Positions 17,313 to 28,293 of a DNA stretch of 49,240 nt are shown here, one piece after another; position 1 is the first letter of the stretch; each line of letters begins with the position of its first letter. The translations under genes and the position numbers were made by a program. The notes beneath the pieces were generated by a model. The model saw only the letters and a list, made by a program, of their open reading frames with translations. It ran no database searches and had not been told where the DNA came from. This DNA comes from Crocinitomicaceae bacterium (lineage in GTDB: Bacteria; Bacteroidota; Bacteroidia; Flavobacteriales_D; Crocinitomicaceae). The stretch spans positions 1 through 49,240 of the forward strand of contig JAHEMQ010000115.1 in assembly GCA_024643555.1 (NCBI GenBank), given 5' to 3'.

Positions 17313-19190
17313 ATGAATATGTTAGAAAATTACGATGTGATTGTAGTGGGCGCTGGACACGCTGGTTGTGAAGCCGCCAATGCAGCCGCTAAAATGGGTA
17401 GTAAGGTTTTATTGCTTACTATGAACATGAACACCATCGCTCAAATGAGTTGCAATCCGGCTATGGGTGGTGTTGCGAAAGGACAAATCGTAAGAGAAAT
17501 AGATGCGCTTGGTGGAGGCTCAGGAATTGTGAGTGATAAGAGCGCTATTCAGTTTCGTATGTTGAATATGTCAAAAGGACCAGCTATGTGGTCGCCAAGA
17601 ACACAGAATGACCGCATGATGTTTTCTTGGGAGTGGCGCTTGTTATTGGAAAAAAACACCAACATCGACTTTTGGCAAGACATGTGTACAGGAATTATTG
17701 TTAAAGAAAATAAAGCGCTGGGCGTACACACCTCAATGGGTGTTGATATTTATGCCAAGACCGTTGTATTAACTAATGGAACTTTTTTAAATGGTTTGAT
17801 TCACCTAGGAGAAAAACAGTTTGGTGGAGGAAGAGCCGCGGAAAAGGCGTCCACTGGTATAACGGAATGTTTGATCGCTTTGGGTTTTGAAGCGGGCAGA
17901 ATGAAGACAGGGACCCCGCCGAGGGTTGATGGCCGCTCCTTGGATTATTCAAAAATGGAATTACAACCAGGAGACGTAAACCCATCCAAATTTAGTTATA
18001 CGGATACAAAAGCCCTAGACAAACAAATACCTTGTTATATTACGTATACAAATGAACAAACGCATGAGTTATTGCGTACGGGTTTTGACCGCTCCCCAAT
18101 GTTTAATGGAGCCATCAAAAGTATGGGCCCAAGGTATTGTCCAAGTATTGAGGACAAAATAAACCGTTTTGCGGATCGCGATCGACATCAAATATTTGTT
18201 GAGCCGGAAGGTTGGGAAACAGTGGAGATTTATGTGAATGGATTTAGTACTTCTCTGCCGGAGGATGTGCAATTAGCCGCACTTAAGACAATACCAGGAT
18301 TTGAAAAGGTTAAAATGTTTCGCCCTGGTTATGCCATAGAATATGACTATTTCCCTCCTACTCAATTAAAACACACACTGGAAACAAAGCGAATAGAAGG
18401 TTTATATTTTGCAGGACAAATTAATGGAACAACGGGTTATGAAGAAGCCGCCTGTCAAGGATTAATGGCGGGAATTAATGCACATTTGAAAACCAAAGAA
18501 AAAGAGCCATTTATACTATCTAGAAGTGATGCTTATATCGGAGTGTTGATCGATGATTTGATTACAAAAGGAACGAATGAGCCTTATCGAATGTTTACGA
18601 GTCGTGCAGAGTTTAGAATCTTATTGAGGCAGGATAATGCTGATGAACGTTTAACACCGCTAGGGTATGAAATTGGCTTAGCTGAGCAAGAGCGTTTTGA
18701 GAAAGTGCAACAAAAAATAACCCAAACCAATTGGTTAAAAAAAGAATTGCGAACCATTGGGATTACTCCAGAACAGGCCAATCCACTGCTGGAAGAAAAA
18801 GACTCAACCCCGATAAATCAGCAGGTGAAAATCACAAGTCTTTTAACAAGGCCTCACATTAATCTTCATGATTTATTATTGGTTTCAAATGAAGCCAAAA
18901 TAGCTGCAACTAAAGCCGCAGAAATTGATTCCGATGTATTGGTTCAAACCGAGGTTCAATTGAAATATGAAGGGTACATTGAACGGGAACAGGAACAAGC
19001 ACAAAAACTATCCCGTTTAGAAGATTTGATAATACCAGAACATGTAGATTATACTCAAATAAAAAGCATCTCGCTGGAAGCAAAAGAAAAATTACGGAAG
19101 ATTCAACCACGAACGATTGGACAGGCCTCTCGTGTCTCTGGGGTCTCTCCTAGTGATATTTCTGTGCTTTTGATCCACTTGGGTCGTTAA
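17313..19190 (+). CDS. mnmG: tRNA uridine-5-carboxymethylaminomethyl modification enzyme MnmG (GidA)
   Basis: A 625-residue FAD protein that with MnmE modifies the wobble uridine (U34) of several tRNAs. The FAD-binding Rossmann motif is [12 protein letters not shown] (about 11-22). GidA signatures are [17 protein letters not shown] (about 52-68), [14 protein letters not shown] (about 198-211) and [20 protein letters not shown] (about 364-383). The C-terminal helical MnmE-binding domain is complete. Length is normal (about 620-630). Start 17313 is adjacent to the second parS; an ATG at 17319 is an alternative. gidA is a classic neighbour of oriC in many bacteria, in keeping with the parS pair and the DnaA-box cluster nearby. 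It is the last gene of the DUF4175 operon. Confidence 0.96.
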   Translation: MNMLENYDVIVVGAGHAGCEAANAAAKMGSKVLLLTMNMNTIAQMSCNPAMGGVAKGQIVREIDALGGGSGIVSDKSAIQFRMLNMSKGPAMWSPRTQNDRMMFSWEWRLLLEKNTNIDFWQDMCTGIIVKENKALGVHTSMGVDIYAKTVVLTNGTFLNGLIHLGEKQFGGGRAAEKASTGITECLIALGFEAGRMKTGTPPRVDGRSLDYSKMELQPGDVNPSKFSYTDTKALDKQIPCYITYTNEQTHELLRTGFDRSPMFNGAIKSMGPRYCPSIEDKINRFADRDRHQIFVEPEGWETVEIYVNGFSTSLPEDVQLAALKTIPGFEKVKMFRPGYAIEYDYFPPTQLKHTLETKRIEGLYFAGQINGTTGYEEAACQGLMAGINAHLKTKEKEPFILSRSDAYIGVLIDDLITKGTNEPYRMFTSRAEFRILLRQDNADERLTPLGYEIGLAEQERFEKVQQKITQTNWLKKELRTIGITPEQANPLLEEKDSTPINQQVKITSLLTRPHINLHDLLLVSNEAKIAATKAAEIDSDVLVQTEVQLKYEGYIEREQEQAQKLSRLEDLIIPEHVDYTQIKSISLEAKEKLRKIQPRTIGQASRVSGVSPSDISVLLIHLGR

Positions 19191-19355
19191 AAACACGATA
19201 TAAGCCCGTTTAAGGCGCTTCTGCTGTATTAAACATAAAACCATTAGGCGCAAGGTGAAATGTGTCCGGAGGATTGTTTTATGAAGGCCTTTTTTTCTTT
19301 CATTTTGTTGTTTGAACAGCTTTTGGTATTTGCAAAACCGAAACTAATATTTCGT

Positions 19356-19363
19356 TACTTTTG
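19356..19363 (+). promoter_or_regulatory. -7 element of the hydroxyacid dehydrogenase gene
   Basis: TACTTTTG fits TAnnTTTG, 14 nt before the ATG at 19378. The rest of the 187-base gap after mnmG shows no clear terminator. Confidence 0.45.
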
Positions 19364-19377
19364 ATGAAATATCAGAA

Positions 19378-20340
19378 ATGCAGCGAAAAGTCTATTTTAT
19401 TGATTCTGTACATCACATTTTAGAGGAACGATTGACAAAGTTTGGTTTTACCTGCATAGATGCAACGCAAGTGCCGTCAGAAGAAATACTTTATTATGTG
19501 AAAGATGCATTTGGATTAGTCATACGTTCGAAGTTTACAATCAATCAAGAAAAAATATCACAAATACTTGATTTACAATTTGTTGCAAGGTCTGGTTCGG
19601 GTTTAGAAAACATTGATGTGACTTATTGTGAAAGTAAGGGCATACAGCTTTTTAATTCTCCTGAGGGAAATCGAAATGCAGTAGCGGAGCATGCGTTAGG
19701 ATCGTTATTAGCCTTGTTAAACAAGATTCCAAAAGCAAATACTGAAATCCGCGCGGGTATTTGGGACCGAGAAAGTAACAGAGGAGAGGAATTAGACGGA
19801 AAAACAGTTGGAATCATTGGTTTTGGAAACAATGGCGCTGCTTTTGCAAAAAAACTGCAGGGATTTGATGTAAAGGTCATGGCCTATGATCGTTATAAAC
19901 AAGGTTTCGGTACTCATTTCGTTCAGGAATGTACCCTAGAAGCGATACAAGAACAGGCAGATGTGATTAGTTTCCATGTCCCACAAAACACCGAAACCAT
20001 TTATTTTTTGAATGAGTCCTTTATTCAAAAGTGTCAAAAACCATTTTATTTGTTGAATTTGTCCAGGGGAAAAATCGTCAAAACAGCGGCGCTTGTTTCA
20101 GCGCTCAAATCAAATCAAATCAAAGGCGCATGTCTGGATGTCTTGGAATATGAGAAAACTAGTTTTGAGTCCTTTTTTGAAGCCGAACATCCCGAAGATT
20201 TCAAGTATTTGCTTGATTCTGCAAATGTGATACTTTCTCCACATGTTGGTGGCTGGACCACACAAAGTTATTTTAAATTAAGCAATGTGCTTGCGGATAA
20301 AATCATTGATTATTACACGAACAATCACCCATTAGTCTGA
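19378..20340 (+). CDS. D-2-hydroxyacid dehydrogenase (phosphoglycerate-dehydrogenase-like)
   Basis: A 320-residue NAD-dependent dehydrogenase of the D-isomer family. The nucleotide-binding loop is GIIGFGNNG (145-153). The catalytic triad is in place: Arg230 in LNLSRGK, Glu259 in LDVLEYEK and His289 in SPHVGGWT. There is no C-terminal ACT or ASB regulatory domain, so it resembles short 3-phosphoglycerate dehydrogenases, but the substrate cannot be settled from motifs alone. No serC or serB is nearby. It overlaps the convergent S4 gene by 9 bases. Confidence 0.88.
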   Translation: MQRKVYFIDSVHHILEERLTKFGFTCIDATQVPSEEILYYVKDAFGLVIRSKFTINQEKISQILDLQFVARSGSGLENIDVTYCESKGIQLFNSPEGNRNAVAEHALGSLLALLNKIPKANTEIRAGIWDRESNRGEELDGKTVGIIGFGNNGAAFAKKLQGFDVKVMAYDRYKQGFGTHFVQECTLEAIQEQADVISFHVPQNTETIYFLNESFIQKCQKPFYLLNLSRGKIVKTAALVSALKSNQIKGACLDVLEYEKTSFESFFEAEHPEDFKYLLDSANVILSPHVGGWTTQSYFKLSNVLADKIIDYYTNNHPLV

Positions 20341-20709
20341 CCATTCATCTAAAAATCGATCTAATTCTCTTCGGTCTTTTTTGCTTGGTTTTCCGTCGGT
20401 TTCGCGGTAACCTTTTTGCGCTAATTGGTATTCTTTCAGTTTGATAATTTCTTCTGGTTTCGTCATATCTTCTAGAAATTCAGAAACGAGCGGGGCACCC
20501 ACCCTTTTATCTAGAAAACCTAAAATTTTATATTCAAAAAGCGCACTGTGACGCTGAACACTAATGATATCGTTTAATCGGATTTCACGGGATGGTTTAA
20601 TTTCCATGCCATTCAGTTTAACTCTTCCCTTGGAAATGAATTCACTTGCTTGTGAACGTGTTTTGGCCAATCTAACGCACCACAAGTATTTGTCAATGCG
20701 GATTTTCAT
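20332..20709 (-). CDS. S4-domain RNA-binding protein (HslR/Hsp15-like)
   Basis: A 125-residue protein with an N-terminal S4 RNA-binding domain (RIDKYLWCVRLAKTRSQAS, SKGRVKLNG, PSREIRLNDII; about residues 3-50) and a charged C-terminal tail (KPSKKDRRELDRFLDEW). This matches Hsp15/HslR, which in E. coli binds stalled 50S subunits carrying nascent chains. It overlaps the upstream YjbR-like gene by 17 bases, implying translational coupling, and overlaps the convergent dehydrogenase by 9. Confidence 0.87.
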   Translation of the reverse strand: MKIRIDKYLWCVRLAKTRSQASEFISKGRVKLNGMEIKPSREIRLNDIISVQRHSALFEYKILGFLDKRVGAPLVSEFLEDMTKPEEIIKLKEYQLAQKGYRETDGKPSKKDRRELDRFLDEWSD

Positions 20710-21043
20710 CTCTTATTTTTTTCGGAAGGCTGGCAAATACTAAATCATAGGAATGATCCACTAATGCGATTAACATCGCGTCATCTACATCATCGAAAAG
20801 ACGAATGGTGTTCCAGTGTTTTTTATTCATGTGAAATCCAGGTTGAATTGCCTGATATCGTTCCCGAAGGTCAACTGCCTTTTCTGGGTCACATTTTAAA
20901 TTGATCCCATCAAATTCTTCTACATCCATCAAAGCAAACATTTTGCCAAAAACCTTGAAAACTAAGGTTCTTTGATCAAAAGGAAAGCCCTCGTTTACTC
21001 CTTTTTTTTGAAGACAATGAGCCCTTAATTCTTCCAAATACAT
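20693..21043 (-). CDS. MmcQ/YjbR family protein
   Basis: A 116-residue protein of the MmcQ/YjbR (CyaY-like fold) family: FPFDQRTLVFKVFGKMFALM, NLKCDPEKAVDLRERY, PGFHMNKKHWNTI and LVDHSYDLVFASLPKK are the family pattern. The proteins are small and have been described as DNA-binding; a precise role is unknown. It overlaps the S4 gene downstream and starts 9 nt after the desaturase stop, so it is probably part of that minus-strand transcript. Confidence 0.85.
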   Translation of the reverse strand: MYLEELRAHCLQKKGVNEGFPFDQRTLVFKVFGKMFALMDVEEFDGINLKCDPEKAVDLRERYQAIQPGFHMNKKHWNTIRLFDDVDDAMLIALVDHSYDLVFASLPKKIRDENPH

Positions 21044-21052
21044 AGAGAAGCA

Positions 21053-22162
21053 TTAATGAATAGCTGGAGCTTGGTCGTAATGTCCTAAATTATAAAGCAT
21101 TTTAGTGTGATCTGCCAAAGCCCCAATAAAGGTTTTATAGGAGTAGTAAGGTAAATTAAACTCTTCGGCTGTGGCCTTTACAATTTCTGCTATTTTACTG
21201 TAATGAATGTGGCAAATATTTGGGAATAAGTGATGCTCTACCTGGAAATTAAGCCCGCCAACATACCAAGAGAACCATTTCGATTTAGGTGCAAAATCAG
21301 CAGTATTATACAGTTGATTTACGGCCCAATCAGCTTCAATGTTTCCGCTTGCGTCAGGCATTGGGAAGTTTGACGTTGGAACGACGTGTGCTGGTTGAAA
21401 GATAATCGACAAGATAAATCCTGCAATGAAATGCATCGTAACAAAGCCAATAAGGGTTAACACCCAACTGGCAGGACTGAACACAAATGGACAAACAATG
21501 AATAAACCAACATAAATCACCTTAAATAAAATGATAAAACTTAAATGGCGCGCATAAGTTGTTCCTTGCGTTTTAATAAGGTCTTTTTCTTTGTATCGTT
21601 TCGCTTGTTTGAAGTCTTTCGTGGAAAACCACATGAGCGTCATCATCCCATAAAAAAACCAAGCGTAAACATGTTGAAATTTATGCGCTGCATAGCGTTT
21701 TTTGTGAGGTGTAAAACGCAATAAAAACGCCGGCGGATCAATGTCCTCATCTAAATGCGTGACATTGGTGTAAGTGTGGTGTAGCACATTGTGTTGAATT
21801 TTCCAATTAACAGCGCTTCCTCCTAATAAAATTAAAACATTTCCAACGGCTTTATTGATGGTTTCGTTTCTTGAATATGCGCCGTGATTTGCGTCGTGCA
21901 TGATAGATAATCCGCAACCGGCCATCCCAACACCCATCATCACCCAACACATAAAATAAATCCACGAATCCATTCCCGCAACAAAAAGAAAACCGAAAGG
22001 CACTAGATAAATGGCCAACATCGCAAACGTTTTAATGACCATTGCTGCGTTTGCATGGCGCGTAATGTTGTTTTCTTTGAAGTAATTGTTTACTCGGGAT
22101 CTCAGGGTTTTGTAAAACTCTGTATTCGTGTCTTTTGAAAATGAGACGGTTTGATGGTTCAT
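21053..22162 (-). CDS. Membrane fatty acid desaturase (front-end / linoleoyl-CoA type)
   Basis: A 369-residue di-iron membrane desaturase. The three histidine boxes are HDANHG (89-94), HNVLHH (124-129) and QVEHH (307-311). The Gln in the third box is the mark of front-end (delta-5/delta-6 type) acyl desaturases, but no cytochrome b5 domain is fused, so an external electron donor is needed. Four or more transmembrane helices are visible (about 43-62, 66-88, 164-180, 205-260). It would adjust membrane lipid fluidity. It has its own -7 element and heads the desaturase-YjbR-S4 group. Confidence 0.9.
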   Translation of the reverse strand: MNHQTVSFSKDTNTEFYKTLRSRVNNYFKENNITRHANAAMVIKTFAMLAIYLVPFGFLFVAGMDSWIYFMCWVMMGVGMAGCGLSIMHDANHGAYSRNETINKAVGNVLILLGGSAVNWKIQHNVLHHTYTNVTHLDEDIDPPAFLLRFTPHKKRYAAHKFQHVYAWFFYGMMTLMWFSTKDFKQAKRYKEKDLIKTQGTTYARHLSFIILFKVIYVGLFIVCPFVFSPASWVLTLIGFVTMHFIAGFILSIIFQPAHVVPTSNFPMPDASGNIEADWAVNQLYNTADFAPKSKWFSWYVGGLNFQVEHHLFPNICHIHYSKIAEIVKATAEEFNLPYYSYKTFIGALADHTKMLYNLGHYDQAPAIH

Positions 22163-22179
22163 GCTTTTGGTTTAATGTA

Positions 22180-22187
22180 CAAATTTA
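22180..22187 (-). promoter_or_regulatory. -7 element of the desaturase gene
   Basis: The minus strand reads TAAATTTG, 17 nt before the ATG at 22162. Confidence 0.45.
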
Positions 22188-22226
22188 GTGATAAAGTGTC
22201 TATGTAAAACTTTATTCATACTAGAA

Positions 22227-24071
22227 TTATATCAGCCCCTGTAATGAACAGAACTTGTAATAGTGCGATTTCGCAGCTATCAGTTCATCATGGCTTCCTT
22301 TTTCTACAATTTCTCCTTTCGATAAAACGACAATTTCATCTGCATTTTTGATGGTGCTAAGTCGATGGGCAATCACAAAAGAGGTTCTTCCTTCCATTAG
22401 GGTTTCAAGGGCATCTTGAACCAATTTTTCTGATTCTGTGTCAAGCGCAGAGGTGGCTTCATCCAAAATGAGAATGGCGGGATCCTTGTAAACCGCACGA
22501 GCAATATTCAAGCGTTGTTTTTGTCCACCAGAAAGTTTATTTCCTCGTTCACCAATGATGGTGTCGTAACCTTGTTCAAGCTCCGAAATAAACACATGAG
22601 CATTCGCTACTTTTGCTGCGTAAAGTACTTTTTCCATGTTTGGGTTTTCATCCCCAAACGCAATGTTTTCCGTCACTGTCACATTGAACAAGATGGATTC
22701 TTGGGAAACAATCCCGGTTAAATGTCTTAAATCATGAATTTTTAAGTCCCGAATGTCTTTTCCATCGATGTTTATACTACCTGTTTCTACGTCATAAAAA
22801 CGAGAAAGTAGGTCCATCAAGGTTGATTTCCCACTTCCAGACTCTCCTACAATCGCTACAGCAGATCCCTTTTTAACTTCCCAATTCAAGTTTTTAATAA
22901 TGGGCTCGTTTTGGTATTTGAAACCAACGTTGTCAAATACAATGGAATCATTGAATTGATCAATGGAAATGGCGTTTTCTTTTTCAAGTATTTTCTCATC
23001 ACTCGTCAGAATTTCGTTGATGCGATCAAGAGAAACCTTTCCTTTGTTAATGACAGCAACCCCACTGGAAACAGCTTGAATGGGTCGAAGTAATTGAGAA
23101 AAAACAACAATAAATGTAATAAACAGCTCTCCGGTTAAAGCGTGTCCGCCCTGATTACCTTCTAAGATCTGTTTCCCACCGAACCAAACCAAGCACATCA
23201 TCACTCCGGCACCGATTGTTTCGTTAAGTAGGGAGGAAACATCTTTTTTACGGATGGTTTTCGTGGTTAATTTTTGATGCCTTAAGTTAAGAGCCTGGAA
23301 AACACCAGTCATAAAGTGTAAGGCATTAAATGACTTGATGATACGCACACCACTTAAGCTTTCATCAAAGGACGAAGTAAGTAATCCCAACTGTTCTTGA
23401 CCTTGCTTTGCTGTGCGTTTTAAGCTTTTACCAACAGTGGAAATAACAAAAGCGGAAATCGGTAAAAGGAAAAAAGAAACGACGGTTAACTCGGCACTAA
23501 TGAACAACAATGTTCCCACGTGAATCATGATGGAAATGGGATCTCTAAATACCAACTCCAAGGTACAGACTACCGCATTTTCAACTTCTCCAACATCATG
23601 ACCCATACGCGTCAGCAGATCACCTTTTCTTTCGTTTGCGTGAAAACCAAGAGGCAATTTTATTGCTTTCACATAAAGCTGATTTCTAATGTCTCGCACC
23701 ACCCTTGCTCGCAATTCTGATTGAAACCACACGGCAAAATACCGAGAAAGATTTTTAAAGAAAAAGGCACCGAAAACCATAAAACACACAGTAAATAAAG
23801 CGCGTTTTGGGTCAGACACAACCATATGGTGCATTTCGTAATTGTAAAGATCGACCCAATGTGAAGGCAAATCTCCAATGTTTCCTGAATAATGAGGGAC
23901 TTTGACAACTGTTTTTAACTCTTTTGAACTGAAAATCAACTGTAAAAAAGGAATAAACAAGACCAAAGAAAGCAAGTTGAAAACAGTAAACAAGAGGTTT
24001 CCTATGATGGTTAACAACGCCAATAAGCGGTATTTAAAAGCAAAGCCAAAAATTTCCCAAAAGGTTTTCAT
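22227..24071 (-). CDS. ABC exporter, fused permease-ATPase (MsbA-like)
   Basis: A 614-residue half-transporter with six membrane helices in the first ~340 residues. The C-terminal ATPase has Walker A GESGSGKST (about 406-414), Q-loop SQESILFN, signature LSGGQKQRL (about 511-519), Walker B ILILDEATSALD and switch His in IAHRLSTI. The family includes MsbA (lipid A flippase) and multidrug exporters, but specificity cannot be read from sequence. It has its own -7 element only 4 nt before the ATG. The glycosyltransferase gene diverges from it, and a link to envelope glycan or lipid export is possible but unproven. Confidence 0.92.
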   Translation of the reverse strand: MKTFWEIFGFAFKYRLLALLTIIGNLLFTVFNLLSLVLFIPFLQLIFSSKELKTVVKVPHYSGNIGDLPSHWVDLYNYEMHHMVVSDPKRALFTVCFMVFGAFFFKNLSRYFAVWFQSELRARVVRDIRNQLYVKAIKLPLGFHANERKGDLLTRMGHDVGEVENAVVCTLELVFRDPISIMIHVGTLLFISAELTVVSFFLLPISAFVISTVGKSLKRTAKQGQEQLGLLTSSFDESLSGVRIIKSFNALHFMTGVFQALNLRHQKLTTKTIRKKDVSSLLNETIGAGVMMCLVWFGGKQILEGNQGGHALTGELFITFIVVFSQLLRPIQAVSSGVAVINKGKVSLDRINEILTSDEKILEKENAISIDQFNDSIVFDNVGFKYQNEPIIKNLNWEVKKGSAVAIVGESGSGKSTLMDLLSRFYDVETGSINIDGKDIRDLKIHDLRHLTGIVSQESILFNVTVTENIAFGDENPNMEKVLYAAKVANAHVFISELEQGYDTIIGERGNKLSGGQKQRLNIARAVYKDPAILILDEATSALDTESEKLVQDALETLMEGRTSFVIAHRLSTIKNADEIVVLSKGEIVEKGSHDELIAAKSHYYKFCSLQGLI

Positions 24072-24075
24072 ACGA

Positions 24076-24083
24076 CAAAGATA
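24076..24083 (-). promoter_or_regulatory. -7 element 4 nt before the ABC exporter ATG (possible leaderless start)
   Basis: The minus strand reads TATCTTTG and is separated from the ATG (24071) by 4 bases. Confidence 0.45.
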
Positions 24084-24133
24084 CGGAATCCTTTGCTACA
24101 CAGACGCACCCACGACCTCCTAGATTATTTGTG

Positions 24134-24141
24134 TAATTTTG
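24134..24141 (+). promoter_or_regulatory. -7 element of the glycosyltransferase gene, decides the start
   Basis: TAATTTTG lies 18 nt before the ATG at 24160. A TTG at 24139 in the same frame falls inside it and is rejected as start. Confidence 0.5.
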
Positions 24142-24159
24142 TCCCTTGATAGGTGTATT

Positions 24160-25146
24160 ATGAACATTAAAAACCCAAGTATTTCCATTGTTATCCCGAA
24201 TTACAACGGTTTTAAGTTGTTGCCAGAAACCATTGAACACGCGAAAAACGCACTAAAATCTAGTGGTTTGTCCGACTTCGAAATCATTGTTAGCGATGAT
24301 GCATCAACGGATCGGTCCCTGGACCTTCTTGCGCAATCTTTTCCTGATGTGATCTTGGTTAAAAGCAAAGAGAACTCAGGGTTTGCTGGTAACGTAAATC
24401 GGGGAATACAAAGAAGCACCAAAGAACTCGTTTGTCTGTTAAATTCCGATGTGCACTTGCAGGAAGGATATTTTACCGCTCAAGTTCCACTCTTTGAAAA
24501 TCCAATGGTCTTTGGGGTGATGGGACTAATTCAAGAACAGGGCACCAAGGTTTTTCAAGACGGAGCTAAATTACCAAGTGTTTCCAACGTGAAAATAGAC
24601 AGCAACAAAAATAATTTTTCCGAACACGAGGTTTTACCCACCTTGTTTCTTTCGGGCGCTAACGCATTGCTGCGAGCGAGTTATTTAAAAGAAATGGGTG
24701 GACTCAATGAGTCTTTTAATCCATATTATGCGGAAGATGTTGAACTTGGAATTCGTGCATGGCGTATGGGTTGGACCTTGTTGTATCAACCAGCATCTCG
24801 CTGTTTTCACGCCCAATCTTCCACGATTCTTAAACTCCCAAGTGACCACGTGCGAACGGTCGCGAAACGAAATAAACATTTTTTACATTTTTTGCATCTT
24901 CCCGACGGATTTCTTTGGGTTTACGTCCTACAAGTGAGTGTAAAGGCATTTTTTCAGGTTATGATGGGAAATCGAGTTCATGGAAAAGCCCTTCTTTCGT
25001 TTTATCGTGCTATTCCTGCTTTGATGAAACAAAGACAGGCCTTTCAAAATTCATCGATCAATGGACGCGTTTTGTCCTTAATGGAGGTTCGAAAAAAAAT
25101 CTTACGCTTGATGGAATTGAGCCAAACGACCGCTAATCCTTCATAA
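24160..25146 (+). CDS. Glycosyltransferase family 2 (rhamnosyltransferase-like)
   Basis: A 328-residue GT-A fold transferase. It begins SISIVIPNYNG and carries the nucleotide-sugar site SDDASTDRS, the DxD-equivalent LLNSDVHL, and the acceptor or catalytic region FNPYYAEDVELGIRAWRMGW, with a C-terminal hydrophobic stretch (FLWVYVLQVSVKAFFQVM) for membrane contact. This is the layout of WbbL/rhamnosyl-type transferases that build surface polysaccharides. The donor and acceptor are unknown. It is the first gene of a plus-strand run, 17 nt before rbfA, which has its own promoter element. Confidence 0.88.
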   Translation: MNIKNPSISIVIPNYNGFKLLPETIEHAKNALKSSGLSDFEIIVSDDASTDRSLDLLAQSFPDVILVKSKENSGFAGNVNRGIQRSTKELVCLLNSDVHLQEGYFTAQVPLFENPMVFGVMGLIQEQGTKVFQDGAKLPSVSNVKIDSNKNNFSEHEVLPTLFLSGANALLRASYLKEMGGLNESFNPYYAEDVELGIRAWRMGWTLLYQPASRCFHAQSSTILKLPSDHVRTVAKRNKHFLHFLHLPDGFLWVYVLQVSVKAFFQVMMGNRVHGKALLSFYRAIPALMKQRQAFQNSSINGRVLSLMEVRKKILRLMELSQTTANPS

Positions 25147-25151
25147 ATTCA

Positions 25152-25159
25152 TAACTTTG
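25152..25159 (+). promoter_or_regulatory. -7 element 4 nt before the rbfA ATG (possible leaderless start)
   Basis: TAACTTTG fills the 17-base gap after the glycosyltransferase and is separated from the rbfA ATG (25164) by 4 bases. Confidence 0.45.
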
Positions 25160-25163
25160 AGAC

Positions 25164-25502
25164 ATGAGTTCAATTAGACAAAACAAAATAGAAGCAGTTA
25201 TTCAGGCTGAATTATCCACTTTTTTTCAGCGAAATGCAAGCGAAATATGTCTTGGTGCAATGGTAACAGTGACCGTTGTTCGGGTAACTTCGGATTTATC
25301 ATTGGCTCGGTGTTTCTTGAGTGTTTTCGCAGGTCCAGATAAGACAGTTGTATTAGAAAATATCCGTGCGAATCAAGGTAAAATCAGGTATGAAGTTGGC
25401 AATCGATTAAAAAACCTCCGCAAAATACCGGATTTAGTATTTCAAATAGACGACTCACTTGATTACGCCATGAAAATCGATGAGTTACTAAAAAAGAAGT
25501 GA
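25164..25502 (+). CDS. rbfA: Ribosome-binding factor A
   Basis: A 112-residue KH-like protein that binds the 30S subunit near helix 1 of 16S rRNA during maturation. Family pattern: RQNKIEAVIQAELSTFF at the N-terminus, VTVVRVTSDLSLARCFLSVF in the middle and IRYEVGNRLKNLRKIPDLVF with DDSLDYAMKIDELL at the end. Length is normal. The next gene starts inside its stop (GTGA), so rbfA and the permease are translationally coupled, a pairing I recall as common in Bacteroidota. Confidence 0.94.
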   Translation: MSSIRQNKIEAVIQAELSTFFQRNASEICLGAMVTVTVVRVTSDLSLARCFLSVFAGPDKTVVLENIRANQGKIRYEVGNRLKNLRKIPDLVFQIDDSLDYAMKIDELLKKK

Positions 25503-26704
25503 TAAACACACCGTTTTACATAGCAAAAAGGTATTTGTGGTCGAAAGGGAAACGAAATATTGTCACCCTAATTAGCCGAATTTCACTTTTTGGAGTGATG
25601 ATTATTACCGCCGCACTTGTTGTGTTGCTATCTGCTTTTAACGGCATAGAAAAAATGATCGAACAACTTTATAGTGAGTTTGATCCACCCATTACGATTC
25701 AACACGTCCAACGAAAAACTTTTTTCGATAATGAATTAAATCTCACTGAACTGAAAGCCATTCCAGGAGTAAAAAGTGTTTCTGAACAAGTCGAGGAAAT
25801 CGTGGTGCTTCGACATGATCAAAAATGGATAAATGCCACCTTGTACGGAGTAGACAAATCTTATTTGAACGAATGTCATTTGTCCAAGCACCTCATTAAT
25901 GGTTACGGTGCATATGATTTTCAAGATGGACACTTCGCTTATTTAGGCGCGGATTTAATGCAAAACTTAAAAATTGGACTGGGCTCTTCGGAAAAAGAAC
26001 AAGTAGTACTTTATGCGCCAAAACGAAATGTGAAAATCAGATTAGGAAAGGCCCCTTTTCACTCCGCCCGAATCCCAGTGGATGGTGCGATGAACTTCAA
26101 TCAAGAAGTAAATGCTACAGCACTCATTTGGGACTTGACTTCTGCAAAAAATCTATTAGGTTACGACCATGAATTAAGCAAAGTGTACCTTTTTTTAAAG
26201 CCTGGATACGACCTTCAAGCGGTGAAAGAACAACTCCAAAAGAAAATAGGAAATGGTGTTTTTTCCGTCAAAACTAACTTGGAAAAAAACGAATTAATTT
26301 TTAGAACAAGTAAGTCGGAACGATTGGTGGTATTCATCATTCTGTTATTTGTTTTTATTCTGGCTGCGTTTAATTTAGTTGCCTCATTGACCATGTTGTA
26401 CGTCGAAAAGAAGGACAGCATCGATTTGTTAGGTGCTATGGGAATGAGCAAGAAAGGGGTGTTTCAAATCTTTTTTTTCGAAGGCTTATTGATTTCGGGA
26501 TGGGGAATATTTTTCGGCTTAATTCTTGGCTATGCCGTTGGATTTTTGCAGTTTTCTTTTGGGTTTTTGCGCATTCCAGGCGCAAATATTCCTTTTCCAA
26601 TCGTCTTTTCTTGGCTTGATTTTGTAAGTATTACTTGCTCAGTTTCTTTGCTGAGTTTCCTCTTTTCATATTTCCCCGTAAGACTTCTTACAAAAAGCAG
26701 ATAA
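25499..26704 (+). CDS. FtsX/LolC-like ABC transporter permease
   Basis: A 401-residue permease of the lipoprotein-release (LolC/LolE) type. The N-terminal helix (about 19-47) follows the typical FYIAKRYLWSKGKRNIVTLI. A large periplasmic domain follows (about 50-270), then three C-terminal helices (about 272-298, 322-345 and 368-392) with the FtsX-domain motif LLGAMGMSKKGVFQIFF. The GTG start at 25499 overlaps the rbfA stop as GTGA. No ATPase partner (LolD) is adjacent. A role in moving lipoproteins to the outer membrane is likely but inferred. Confidence 0.88.
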   Translation: MINTPFYIAKRYLWSKGKRNIVTLISRISLFGVMIITAALVVLLSAFNGIEKMIEQLYSEFDPPITIQHVQRKTFFDNELNLTELKAIPGVKSVSEQVEEIVVLRHDQKWINATLYGVDKSYLNECHLSKHLINGYGAYDFQDGHFAYLGADLMQNLKIGLGSSEKEQVVLYAPKRNVKIRLGKAPFHSARIPVDGAMNFNQEVNATALIWDLTSAKNLLGYDHELSKVYLFLKPGYDLQAVKEQLQKKIGNGVFSVKTNLEKNELIFRTSKSERLVVFIILLFVFILAAFNLVASLTMLYVEKKDSIDLLGAMGMSKKGVFQIFFFEGLLISGWGIFFGLILGYAVGFLQFSFGFLRIPGANIPFPIVFSWLDFVSITCSVSLLSFLFSYFPVRLLTKSR

Positions 26705-26740
26705 AACAATTATAAGAAGTATACTCGTGTTTTCAAATAA

Positions 26741-28282
<1,542 letters not shown>

Positions 28283-28293
28283 TTTTTTGACAC

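Noticed and set aside
19281-19364. A 27-residue plus-strand frame with a GGAGGA-like ribosome site upstream of the hydroxyacid dehydrogenase
   Set aside because: Its end overlaps the likely -7 element at 19356-19363, and Shine-Dalgarno sites are not a reliable start signal in this phylum. Could be revisited with conservation data.
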